From Bacteroidia bacterium (GTDB lineage: Bacteria > Bacteroidota > Bacteroidia > Bacteroidales > Azobacteroidaceae), in contig BNTU01000120.1 in NCBI GenBank assembly GCA_025996835.1, positions 1 through 8,830 of the forward strand: a stretch of 8,830 bases of DNA. The letters run 5' to 3'. Both the position numbers and the translations under genes were made by a program. The notes under the pieces are model-generated. The model saw only the letters and a list, made by a program, of their open reading frames with translations. It was not told the origin of the DNA and ran no database searches. Shown here piece after piece: positions 1 to 6,535 of this stretch (positions are counted from its first letter, which is position 1; each line of letters begins with the position of its first letter).

Positions 1-13
1 TACATTTCCAGAA

Positions 14-48
14 CAAAGGTAATGAAATTTGGGGGCGCGACACCCAAA
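14..48 (-). promoter_or_regulatory. Candidate Bacteroidota promoter for a gene left of the window
   Basis: On the minus strand, 21-14 reads TACCTTTG, matching the TAnnTTTG -7 box. A TTTG lies at 48-45, 23 nt upstream, slightly longer than the usual 19-21 nt spacing. It would drive a gene beyond position 1. The -33 part lies in the loop and arm of the hairpin at 37-59. The match is short and the target gene is not visible, so confidence is limited. Confidence 0.4.
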
Positions 49-59
49 ATGGGTGTCGC
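37..59. repeat. Perfect 9-bp inverted repeat (hairpin)
   Basis: GCGACACCC (37-45) and GGGTGTCGC (51-59) are exact reverse complements separated by AAAAT. A GC-rich stem of this kind could be a terminator hairpin, but neither strand shows a T-run directly after the stem. It lies between the remnant gene at 111-624 and a possible promoter reading left, so it could also be an operator or a dispersed palindrome. Confidence 0.6.
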
Positions 60-110
60 AAAATCGCTTTTTCCCTGATTATCAGTGTTTTATGGAAATG
101 TTAATTTATG

Positions 111-624
111 TTATGACGAAGTCAGGATAGCCATGCTTTTGGAACGCACCCTCACGCCACTTTTTACCTCAATGGGAATCACGGCAACGTCGGTTTGAAT
201 GACGAAATCAACCTCGGCAGTGTTGTCATTTTTCCAGTAGAGCAATGGCGTGTGATTGGCGGCAAAGGCTTGTGCCACATAGTTTTCTGCAATCGCTCCC
301 ATAAACGGACTGTCTGTTTTGAGAGGCGACAGAATGGTTTGTGTCCCCATTCCCGACTGCATCACGAGCATTCCCACATCCGACATATAGCAGCAGGCAT
401 CCCACCGACTATCAGGAATTTGTTGTAAAAATCTATCGCCATCGAATGGACATCCAATGGCTCGTTGGAGGCGTAGTGTTCGCGAATCAAAGTGGCAAAA
501 TTTTCTCGCCGAACTCTTTCAAAATGAAGCTCTTACCCACCTGTCGCGCACCGTTGACAATCAGAGGCATCCTGTTGGGCTTATTTTTCCATTTGACCAA
601 TTCGTCATAGATTTTCCGTTTCAT
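111..624 (-). pseudogene. Remnant of AAA ATPase with DUF4143 domain (internally deleted, frameshifted)
   Basis: Three fragments of one gene family follow each other on the minus strand, each in a different frame. Fragment A (624 to about 505) starts MKRKIYDELVKW and has a Walker A motif, NGARQVGKS, then LKEFGE. Fragment B (about 502 to 362) contains LIREHYASNEPLDVHSM and FLIVGGMPAAI, the segment that in intact proteins opens the DUF4143 part. Fragment C (about 390 to 111) contains YMSDVGMLV, then ENYVAQAF, and AEVDFVI followed by IPIEVKSG, the nuclease-like C-terminal core of DUF4143 proteins. From family knowledge, Walker B and the ATPase body are missing between A and B, roughly 100 residues are missing between B and C, and the extreme C-terminus after VRSKS is gone. 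Intact relatives are about 380-450 residues, so this is a decayed relic, although its promoter is still recognisable. Intact members are ATPases of uncertain role, often in mobile or toxin-antitoxin-like settings. Confidence 0.85.
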
Positions 625-643
625 AATACATCAAAATTTTCGG

Positions 644-675
644 CAAAGATACAATTATCTATGGAAAAATACAAA
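644..675 (-). promoter_or_regulatory. Bacteroidota sigma-ABfr-type promoter of the DUF4143 remnant
   Basis: On the minus strand the -33 element TTTG (675-672) is followed after exactly 20 nt by TATCTTTG (651-644). This matches the phylum consensus TTTG-N19-21-TAnnTTTG. Transcription would begin near 638, about 15 nt before the ATG at 624. The promoter is well preserved although its gene is broken. It overlaps the inverted repeat at 655-699. Confidence 0.75.
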
Positions 676-699
676 TTTTTCAGATTTTTCCATAGATAA
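655..699. repeat. Perfect 16-bp inverted repeat over the promoter spacer
   Basis: TTATCTATGGAAAAAT (655-670) and ATTTTTCCATAGATAA (684-699) are exact reverse complements, separated by 13 nt. One arm fills much of the spacer of the minus-strand promoter and the -33 TTTG lies in the loop. That is where a dimeric repressor would bind, or where a short palindromic element might have landed. Confidence 0.8.
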
Positions 700-718
700 A
701 AGTAAAATCCGGTGAGGT

Positions 719-737
719 GGGGTGGGGTGGGGTGGGG
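719..737 (+). other. G-quadruplex motif (four G4 tracts, single-T loops)
   Basis: The plus strand reads GGGGTGGGGTGGGGTGGGG at 719-737, flanked by further GGT steps (711-740). Four runs of four G with one-nucleotide loops is an ideal intramolecular G-quadruplex sequence. It is also a 5-bp tandem repeat that could vary in copy number. It lies 55 nt beyond the stop codon of dnaG, so any dnaG readthrough transcript would carry the C-rich strand. Confidence 0.85.
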
Positions 738-791
738 TGGCGCAAATCGCTTTAATGCGGTTGCCCTTTTTTGGCTTGCGGATTTAAGGTT

Positions 792-2822
792 TTATATCTT
801 TGTGATAATCCGCTCCCTCAGGTGCAGGGCAAGCTCTTTTTTGGATTTGCGCCACAGGTCGGTGAGTTGCGCGACTAATTGTTGCAACTTTTCTGTGTCT
901 TGACCGGCTTCTGCCTCAGCGATTTGGCGGGTGAGGTCGTCCATTTGCTGTTTGAGGATGGCGTCTTTGTAGTTTAAGACGGCGTAGAGCACCAATTCGA
1001 GCAACTTTTCTTCTTCTGTCACCACCTTTTTGTGCTTGGAATGTACCTTGCTTTCGATGTATTTGTTGGTTGAGATGTCCACTGCAAATTGGCTGATGGT
1101 TGGGTCAGGATGGTTTTGAAAATAGTGTTCTGCCGCAAATCCTTCTTCCTGATAATGTGCGAATGCTTCATCTAAAATGCTTTTGTAGAGCGGATTAGCT
1201 AATTCCAGTTCGTCTTCCTGCAAATTTTGCACGATGGATTCGGTTACATTGACAAAGAGCGTTTCCTGTGTTTCGTCGTCCACGTAGGTCATGTTTTTTT
1301 CGCCATAGCGGACGATGTAGTAGAGGAGGTTGCGCTCGTAGGGGTCTAATGGCGATGGGGCATGTTGTTGTTGGGACGTGGCATGCCACGGTTTTGCAGG
1401 GATGTTTCCGTCAATAGGGGCGGTTTCATTTTTTGGCAGGGGGTTGCGGGTCGCGCCCGCAATGACAGATGGGGCATTTGGATTGTTGTAGGGCGTTTCC
1501 GGTCTTCTGCGCAGCAATAGTTCTTGCCGCTTTTGGGCGATGGTGCGGACGAGTACGCGCTCGTCCATGTCGAGGAGGCGCGAGCATTCTTTGACGTACA
1601 CCAGACGGATGATTTCTTCGGGGATGAGGGCGATGGTTGCGACAATTTCGTTGATGATGTGCGCTTTTTTGACGGGGTCGTTGCCGGCATCTTTGAGCAG
1701 CAAGCCCGTTTTGAACTGCACAAAATCCTCTTCGTGTGCCTTTATGTAGTCGTGAAACGTGGTTGCCGACTGCTTTTTTGAAAACGAATCGGGGTCTTCG
1801 CCTTCGGGCAGCAACACGATTTTGATGTTTAGCCCCGCTTCGAGCAGCAAATCAATTCCGCGCACTGCCGCCTTGATACCTGCCGAATCGCCGTCATAGA
1901 GTACTGTAACGTTGTTTGTGAACCGCCGGATGAGTTGTATCTGTCCCAAAGTCAGAGCCGTGCCCGACGATGCCACCACATTTTCGATGCCTGCCTGGTG
2001 CATCGAAATCACATCGGTGTAGCCCTCCACAAGGAAGCACTTGTCCTGCTTCACGATAGCCTGACGCGCCGGGTAAATGCCGTACAGTTCGTTGCTTTTG
2101 TGGTAAATCTCGCTTTCGGGCGAATTGACGTATTTGGCGGTTTTCGCATCTTTCTGCAACACACGCCCGCCAAAGGCAACAATTTTGCCCGACAAACTGT
2201 GCACGGGAAACATCACACGCCCGCGAAAACGGTCTGCCACATAGTTGTTGTCGCCCACAATTGTCAAGCCCACTTTTTCCAAAAGAGCCTGCTTGTAGCC
2301 CGCTTTGAGGGCAGTTTGCGTAAAGGCATCGCGCTGTTCAAACGCATAACCCAACTGAAATTTTTTGATAATATCTTCCCTGAAACCGCGCTCACGGAAG
2401 TAGGACAAGCCGATGTTTTGCCCTTCTTCGGAGATAAACAACTGGTCGGTAAATGTTTTTTGCGCAAAGCCGTTGATGATAAACAACGCCTCACGCTCAT
2501 TGTGTGCCTGTTTTTGTTCATCAGTAAGTTCGGTTTCGTGCACCTCGATATTGTACTTCTTCGCCAAATATTTCAACGCTTCGGGATACGACATCTGCTC
2601 ATGCTTCATAATGAAATGCGCAGGCGTGCCCCCCTCGCCACAAGCAAAGCACTTACAGATATTCTTAGCAGGCGACACATAAAACGAAGGAGTCTTATCC
2701 TCATGAAACGGACACAACCCAACCCAACTCACGCCCCGCTTGCGAAGCGAAACAAAATCGGACACCACCTCATAGATTTGTGCCGCTGCTTGAATGCGCT
2801 CAACTGTCTGATTGTCAATCAT
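792..2822 (-). CDS. dnaG: DNA primase DnaG
   Basis: DnaG makes the RNA primers for chromosome replication and works with the DnaB helicase. The 676-residue protein has the expected order. An N-terminal CHC2 zinc-binding domain has Cys37, His40, Cys58 and Cys61. The RNA-polymerase core includes DRFRGRVMFPV (198-207) and KYVNSPES (230-237). The Toprim domain has Glu266 in VEGYTD and the metal-binding Asp310/Asp312 in YDGDSAG, followed by EGEDPDSF (340-347). The linker at about 440-495 is long, low in complexity, and partly made of palindromic repeats (VIAGATRNP at 453-461 and WHAT at 479-482). The C-terminal helicase-interaction region is acidic and helical and ends in a coiled-coil-like stretch (about 600-670). 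The start at 2822 matches the usual family N-terminus. The stop of the upstream yhcG is only 2 nt away, so translation is probably coupled. Confidence 0.97.
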   Translation of the reverse strand: MIDNQTVERIQAAAQIYEVVSDFVSLRKRGVSWVGLCPFHEDKTPSFYVSPAKNICKCFACGEGGTPAHFIMKHEQMSYPEALKYLAKKYNIEVHETELTDEQKQAHNEREALFIINGFAQKTFTDQLFISEEGQNIGLSYFRERGFREDIIKKFQLGYAFEQRDAFTQTALKAGYKQALLEKVGLTIVGDNNYVADRFRGRVMFPVHSLSGKIVAFGGRVLQKDAKTAKYVNSPESEIYHKSNELYGIYPARQAIVKQDKCFLVEGYTDVISMHQAGIENVVASSGTALTLGQIQLIRRFTNNVTVLYDGDSAGIKAAVRGIDLLLEAGLNIKIVLLPEGEDPDSFSKKQSATTFHDYIKAHEEDFVQFKTGLLLKDAGNDPVKKAHIINEIVATIALIPEEIIRLVYVKECSRLLDMDERVLVRTIAQKRQELLLRRRPETPYNNPNAPSVIAGATRNPLPKNETAPIDGNIPAKPWHATSQQQHAPSPLDPYERNLLYYIVRYGEKNMTYVDDETQETLFVNVTESIVQNLQEDELELANPLYKSILDEAFAHYQEEGFAAEHYFQNHPDPTISQFAVDISTNKYIESKVHSKHKKVVTEEEKLLELVLYAVLNYKDAILKQQMDDLTRQIAEAEAGQDTEKLQQLVAQLTDLWRKSKKELALHLRERIITKI
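1377..1390. repeat. 14-bp perfect palindrome inside dnaG
   Basis: CGTGGCATGCCACG is its own reverse complement. It is read in frame as part of PWHAT (residues 478-482) in the flexible linker of DnaG. Its position in a non-conserved linker, 54 nt from a second palindrome, suggests an inserted dispersed repeat, not a conserved protein feature. Confidence 0.7.
1444..1462. repeat. 7-bp inverted repeat inside dnaG, encoding VIAGATRNP
   Basis: TTGCGGG (1444-1450) and CCCGCAA (1456-1462) form a stem with loop TCGCG. Read in the dnaG frame the element gives SVIAGATRNPLP, residues 452-463. From general experience of such genomes, VIAG-x-TRNP peptides occur in unrelated proteins as translated copies of a dispersed repeat. 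I could not check copies here, since the window holds only one. Confidence 0.65.
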
Positions 2823-2824
2823 TT

Positions 2825-4021
2825 TTAGTTTGTTATCAAATTATGCGCATCTGTGCCACTTGCTTCGATATTTAAGCCTACCTGCACATCCGGTTCCGGA
2901 ATATCTTTCAATTTATCCTCTATCTCCTCTATTGATGGTAGCGATGATTTCATGTTTTCGGGTAGCAGGTGCGACAGTTTGTATTCCGAAATGCCTATCG
3001 GTTGATTGCTGCTTTCGAGTGCATATTGCGCCATCACGTTGTTTTTGGTTTTGCAAATCAGCAAACCCAATGTGGGATTGTCGTGCTCGCCGCGCAGTTG
3101 GTGATTAACTGCCGACACATACACGCCCAACTGTCCTGTGAACGCACCGTCAAAATCAACGGCTTTCAACTCTATCACCACAAAACAACGCAATTTCAAG
3201 TTGTAAAATAGCATATCCATGAACAATTCCTTGTCGCCCACTTGGATAGGCACTTGCCGCCCCATGTATGCAAAACCGTCACCGAGTTCCAGAAGCATCT
3301 TCGTAATGTTTTCGGACAAGGCTATTTCGAGTTCCCGCTCTTTATATCCATCCGTGAGTGTAATAAAATCAAAATTAAAGGGGTCATTCAGCATCTCTTT
3401 TGCCAAGTCGCTTTGCACATCGGGTAACAGTCGGTCAAAGTTGTTGAGTGCTTTGCCTTGTCGTTGATACAAATTTGTATCCAAAAAGCTCATCAACATA
3501 GCCCTGCTCCAACCATTTTCAATGGTTTTGCGAACATAAAACAAGGCTTCTTTTACTGACTTGCATTTGGTGATAATTTCAACATGGTGTCTCCAAGGAA
3601 TTTGGAAGATAGGGTGGACTTTAAATTCGTCAGCAACTTGCTGACGAATTTCGTCACCAACTTGGTGACGAATTATAACATCCTGATTTTCAGTATTTTG
3701 TAATTTTCCACCAAGTTGGTGGAAAATTGTTTTGTCTTGAGTATAGAACTGATAAAACCGTTTACAGTATTTTAAGTTTGTGCCGGAAAATCCGCTCATA
3801 TCCGGAAATTCTCCCCTTAACTCTTTACTCAATTCGGCAAAAAATCCTTTCCCCCATGTGGCATCCATCTGGCGCACTACAATGTCATGCCCCAAATCCC
3901 AATAGAGGCGTAGCAATTCTTCATTTATCCGTATTGCTGCCTTAATCTGACTTTGGCGAATGCGTAATTTCAGCGACCCAAGCCACTGTTTAAAATCGGG
4001 ACTGTTCAATGTGTTACTCAT
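2825..4021 (-). CDS. YhcG-family protein (DUF1016 N-terminal domain plus PD-(D/E)XK nuclease domain)
   Basis: This 398-residue protein has the two-domain form of the YhcG/DUF1016 family. The N-terminal winged-helix-like domain (about 10-95) includes LYWDLGHDI, WGKGFFAELSKEL and FSGTNLKYCKRFY. The nuclease domain (about 140-345) includes IPWRHHVEII, ALFYVRKTIENGWSR, QGKALNNFDRLLP and GFAYMGRQ. The catalytic pattern is visible: Asp269 in LFMDMLFYN, then Glu284-x-Lys286 in VVIELKA, then Gln297. The family is found in mobile and defence-associated loci, but its cellular role is not settled, so I give no specific function. Between the domains (about 98-134) is an unusual linker encoded by three consecutive palindromes, giving HQLGGKL, RHQVGDEI and RQQVADEF. 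The gene starts 29 nt after the TPR gene and ends 2 nt before dnaG. No separate promoter is apparent in the 29-nt gap. Confidence 0.9.
   Translation of the reverse strand: MSNTLNSPDFKQWLGSLKLRIRQSQIKAAIRINEELLRLYWDLGHDIVVRQMDATWGKGFFAELSKELRGEFPDMSGFSGTNLKYCKRFYQFYTQDKTIFHQLGGKLQNTENQDVIIRHQVGDEIRQQVADEFKVHPIFQIPWRHHVEIITKCKSVKEALFYVRKTIENGWSRAMLMSFLDTNLYQRQGKALNNFDRLLPDVQSDLAKEMLNDPFNFDFITLTDGYKERELEIALSENITKMLLELGDGFAYMGRQVPIQVGDKELFMDMLFYNLKLRCFVVIELKAVDFDGAFTGQLGVYVSAVNHQLRGEHDNPTLGLLICKTKNNVMAQYALESSNQPIGISEYKLSHLLPENMKSSLPSIEEIEDKLKDIPEPDVQVGLNIEASGTDAHNLITN
3623..3728. repeat. Three related palindromes in the yhcG linker
   Basis: Three odd-length palindromes share the core CAACTTG or its complement CAAGTTG. 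They are 3623-3651 (14-bp arms around C3637), 3650-3672 (11-bp arms around C3661) and 3702-3728 (13-bp arms around G3715). All arms are exact. The first two touch end to end. They are read in frame and encode related peptides (FHQLGGKL, HQVGDE, RQQVADEF). They lie exactly between the two YhcG domains, where length variation should be tolerated. Confidence 0.85.
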
Positions 4022-4050
4022 ATTTTCTGCTTTTTACAATCTAATAAAAT

Positions 4051-6423
4051 CTATTCACCGCCCTCCGGTAATTTTTTCAGCCTGCCTTCCACTATTTGCA
4101 AAATATCATCGTGCTTGTTTGGGTAGTTGGTTTGCAGGCTTTCCAAATATTGGCGCGCTTGCATGATGTCGCCTTCTGCCACATAGATGTCGGATAGTAG
4201 GATGAAACTTTTTGCCAGCCAGTAGGTGTTGGGCGATTCTTGCTCGATGAAGGTGTTGATGGCTTCTATGGCTTCCAGATGCTGCTTTTGCTCAAACAGG
4301 ATGGATGCCAAATAGTGGTAGGCTTCCGACTTGAACGCGCCTTGGGGGTAGTTTTTCAGGTAACTTTCCAATGCTTGTTGTGCTTTTTGATATTTCTTTT
4401 CGTTGAGCAACTGCTCTGCCGCCAGATATGTCAATTTTTCCTGCTCCTCCGCATCAAAAGTTACCATTCCATCCAGCGTGCGGACATAATCGGCATAGCC
4501 GGCTATGTCGTTGGCATCAAAATAGACCGATTTCAGGTCTTGCAATGCCACTTTCGCCTCCTCGCTGTCGGGATATTTTGACACCACCTGCTTGTAAGCC
4601 GCGAGTGCCTGCTGGGTATTGGCGGCATTGTAGTGGAGCAACCCAATCTCCAACCCTGCTTTTGGGGCTTCTTTGGCATCCGGGAAACGTGTCAGCAGGC
4701 TTTGATAGGTGCTGATAGCCGCGTTATCATCGTGGAGCATCACCTGTGCGCGCCCTTTTTCATAGAGTGCGGCAGCCAAGTAGGGCGACTGTGGCGAACG
4801 GCGGATGAGCGCGTCCATCTGTTCCACTTTGCCGCGATAATCTTTCTGTAAACCAAGCACATAGCCCTTTTGAAACAGCGTGTAATCGGCAGAAGCGGGT
4901 GCCAATTTTTCGGCTTGACTGTAAGCCGTTTCCGCCTCCTTGAAGCGACGTTTTTCAAAATAGCAATCCCCCAAACGGGCATACGCATCCCCCTGCATAT
5001 TCTTATCGTTCTTTTCCTTTGCAATAAAGGCTTTAAAATAACTCTCCGCCTGCGTATAATCCTTCCGCTTAAACGCACAATACCCCAAACCATAATTTGC
5101 CCCCGCAACCAACTGGTAACTGGTAACTGGTAACTGGTAACTGGTAACTGGTAACTGCAAATATTCCTTATACCCCTTAGTAGCCGAGGCAAAATCTCCC
5201 TTGCGGAAATAAGACTCTGCCAGCCAATAAATTGCGGGTGCCTTGTCTGCATAATTGCCCACAGCGATTGCCTGTTTGAAATAGTCAATCGCCTCATCGT
5301 GGCGGTCGTTGGTCAATTCTGTTGTTCCGAGGTAAAACAGCAGTTGTTGCTTCACTTGCAGCAACTTATCGCTCGGATGTTGAATTTTTTCAATCGAAAC
5401 CAATGCCGCATCATACTCTTTGGAGGTCAAATAGGCATCAATGAGCGCATCATAGACCATCTCGGCATATTGAGATTCCGGAAAAGCGTTGATGAAATTC
5501 TCCAACACCGCCATCGATTCGTCCAGCGATAACGAGGGCAGGCTGTGAAACAGTATTGCATGGTTATACATCGCCACCTCCTTCGCCTTGCGGTCGAAAT
5601 TCATTCGCGCAGCTAACTCAAAGGGCGGCAAGGCTTTATTTGTATTTCCAAGTTCCACAAACGACAACCCCAGCGCAAGAAGCACATTTTGTTTGAGGGC
5701 TGACCGCTCCAAATTTTGAGCCTTCTCGAGGTACCGGATGGCTTCCTGATAGTTGTCCTGCATGTAAAAGGAAATCCCCAGTCGGGCATAATCTTCGGGC
5801 GAAAATGCGGTGGAATTTTTGCTGACCAACGGCTGCAACTGCCGGACGACCGCCGCATAATCGCCTTTGGCAAAAGCAATTTGCGCCATATAATAAGGTA
5901 AATCCTGCTGAAAAACGGGGTCACCGGCGAGAGGCGTAAACTGCTGCTCAGCAGCCTCATACTGCCCGGCTTGGAGTTGCAAAATGCCCACATAAAACGA
6001 GTAGCGTTTTTGATACTCTTTCGGCAGGTCGTCCATTTCGCTCTTACTCAACCACGTTGTAGCCGCTTTCACCTTTTTTTTGGTAAACAGCACATCAGCC
6101 ATCATAAAGTAGAGTTCATTGCTGTGAATGGACTGCGGCTCGGTCTTGATATACGCCTCAATAGCATTCGCATTCTTCAATTCGCCCAACCGAAACGCCG
6201 ATGCCAGCAAGAGAAAATCGGCTTCTTTGACCAACTCGCGGTTGTCGCTCGCAGCAACAACCTCCTTCAGCCGGTTCAGTTGGACGATGCAGCCCACATA
6301 ATTGCGGTCGGCATACATCTGCTGCCCTGTGCGCAGGATATTTTCCGGAGTGGCATACTCAGGCTGCTGTGCCACAAGCAATTGCACACACAACCAACAA
6401 CTCAATAATACAATTTTTTTCAT
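4051..6423 (-). CDS. Secreted TPR-repeat protein
   Basis: The 790-residue protein begins MKKIVLLSCWLCVQLLVAQQ, a typical signal peptide with likely cleavage after Ala18, so it should be exported to the periplasm or outer envelope. The rest is an almost unbroken helical-repeat solenoid of tetratricopeptide type. Examples are the units near 141-171 (GILQLQAGQYEAAEQQF), 212-244 (LGISFYMQDNYQEAIRYLEKA), 396-420 (YWLAESYFRKGDFASATKGY), 441-465 (GLGYCAFKRKDYTQAESYF) and 478-505 (LGDCYFEKRRFKEAETAY). Such solenoids bind proteins, and similar large TPR proteins are common in Bacteroidota envelopes. The partner is unknown. The frame stays open to 6591, but the upstream ATGs lie within or beyond the promoter. 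The promoter at 6452-6459 and the signal peptide fix the start at 6423. A 7-bp tandem repeat inserts LPVTSY twice at about 424-436. This is probably the first gene of a unit with yhcG and dnaG. Confidence 0.9.
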   Translation of the reverse strand: MKKIVLLSCWLCVQLLVAQQPEYATPENILRTGQQMYADRNYVGCIVQLNRLKEVVAASDNRELVKEADFLLLASAFRLGELKNANAIEAYIKTEPQSIHSNELYFMMADVLFTKKKVKAATTWLSKSEMDDLPKEYQKRYSFYVGILQLQAGQYEAAEQQFTPLAGDPVFQQDLPYYMAQIAFAKGDYAAVVRQLQPLVSKNSTAFSPEDYARLGISFYMQDNYQEAIRYLEKAQNLERSALKQNVLLALGLSFVELGNTNKALPPFELAARMNFDRKAKEVAMYNHAILFHSLPSLSLDESMAVLENFINAFPESQYAEMVYDALIDAYLTSKEYDAALVSIEKIQHPSDKLLQVKQQLLFYLGTTELTNDRHDEAIDYFKQAIAVGNYADKAPAIYWLAESYFRKGDFASATKGYKEYLQLPVTSYQLPVTSYQLVAGANYGLGYCAFKRKDYTQAESYFKAFIAKEKNDKNMQGDAYARLGDCYFEKRRFKEAETAYSQAEKLAPASADYTLFQKGYVLGLQKDYRGKVEQMDALIRRSPQSPYLAAALYEKGRAQVMLHDDNAAISTYQSLLTRFPDAKEAPKAGLEIGLLHYNAANTQQALAAYKQVVSKYPDSEEAKVALQDLKSVYFDANDIAGYADYVRTLDGMVTFDAEEQEKLTYLAAEQLLNEKKYQKAQQALESYLKNYPQGAFKSEAYHYLASILFEQKQHLEAIEAINTFIEQESPNTYWLAKSFILLSDIYVAEGDIMQARQYLESLQTNYPNKHDDILQIVEGRLKKLPEGGE
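5111..5157. repeat. Heptanucleotide tandem repeat (AACTGGT, 6.7 copies) inside the TPR gene
   Basis: Six exact copies of AACTGGT run from 5111 to 5152, followed by AACTG to 5157. On the coding strand three units equal 21 bp, giving the peptide period QLPVTSY (residues 423-438). The unit is not a multiple of three, so gain or loss of one copy would shift the TPR gene out of frame at about residue 425-438 of 790. The insert falls in a turn between two TPR helices. Confidence 0.95.
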
Positions 6424-6451
6424 ACAAAAATCCTTCGATTGAATGAGTAGG

Positions 6452-6484
6452 CAAAGGTAGTGTTTTTTTTGTGAATTGCGCCAA
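6452..6484 (-). promoter_or_regulatory. Promoter of the TPR-yhcG-dnaG unit
   Basis: The minus strand carries TACCTTTG at 6459-6452 and TTG at 6484-6482, with 22 nt between them. The start codon of the TPR gene follows 28 nt after the -7 box, so the leader would be short, about 20-25 nt. The -7 box matches the phylum consensus TAnnTTTG; the upstream element is only a partial match. Confidence 0.75.
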
Positions 6485-6508
6485 TTCAAAAAAAAACAAA
6501 TACCTTTG
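6476..6508 (+). promoter_or_regulatory. Promoter of the heavy-metal ATPase gene
   Basis: TTG at 6476-6478 is followed after 22 nt by TACCTTTG at 6501-6508. The ATPase start codon is 27 nt after the -7 box. Geometry and spacing mirror those of the minus-strand promoter, whose upstream TTG lies 3 nt away on the other strand. One protein bound at the centre could therefore affect both genes. Confidence 0.75.
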
Positions 6509-6535
6509 CGGTGTAAATTTAATGAGATAAATGTT

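Larger units (their letters stand above)
6451..6509. repeat. Large imperfect palindrome carrying two divergent promoters
   Basis: The 28-nt arms 6451-6478 and 6482-6509 are reverse complements at 24 of 28 positions around a 3-nt centre. Each arm carries, in mirror order, TACCTTTG, a T-tract (A-tract on the opposite strand) and GAATTG. The two promoters of this intergenic region therefore lie on the two arms of one symmetric sequence. Confidence 0.9.

Noticed and set aside
37..75. Rho-independent terminator
   Set aside because: The hairpin is strong but not directly followed by a T-run on either strand. The T5 at 68-72 lies 8 nt after the stem.
1935..2828. Long plus-strand open frame opposite dnaG
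   Set aside because: It is the antisense shadow of dnaG. The minus-strand frame has all primase motifs, while this one has no recognisable domain and no promoter.
3623..3728. CRISPR-like array
   Set aside because: The units are palindromes without constant spacers, and the region is coding. There are no repeats of CRISPR size and no cas genes.
4740..5297. 185-codon minus-strand frame inside the TPR gene
   Set aside because: It is an alternative frame of the TPR coding sequence, basic in composition and without domain signals.
6476..6535. ATPase start at 6476
   Set aside because: It is not an ATG, and it lies in the promoter palindrome upstream of the predicted transcription start. ATG 6536 follows the -7 box at a normal distance.
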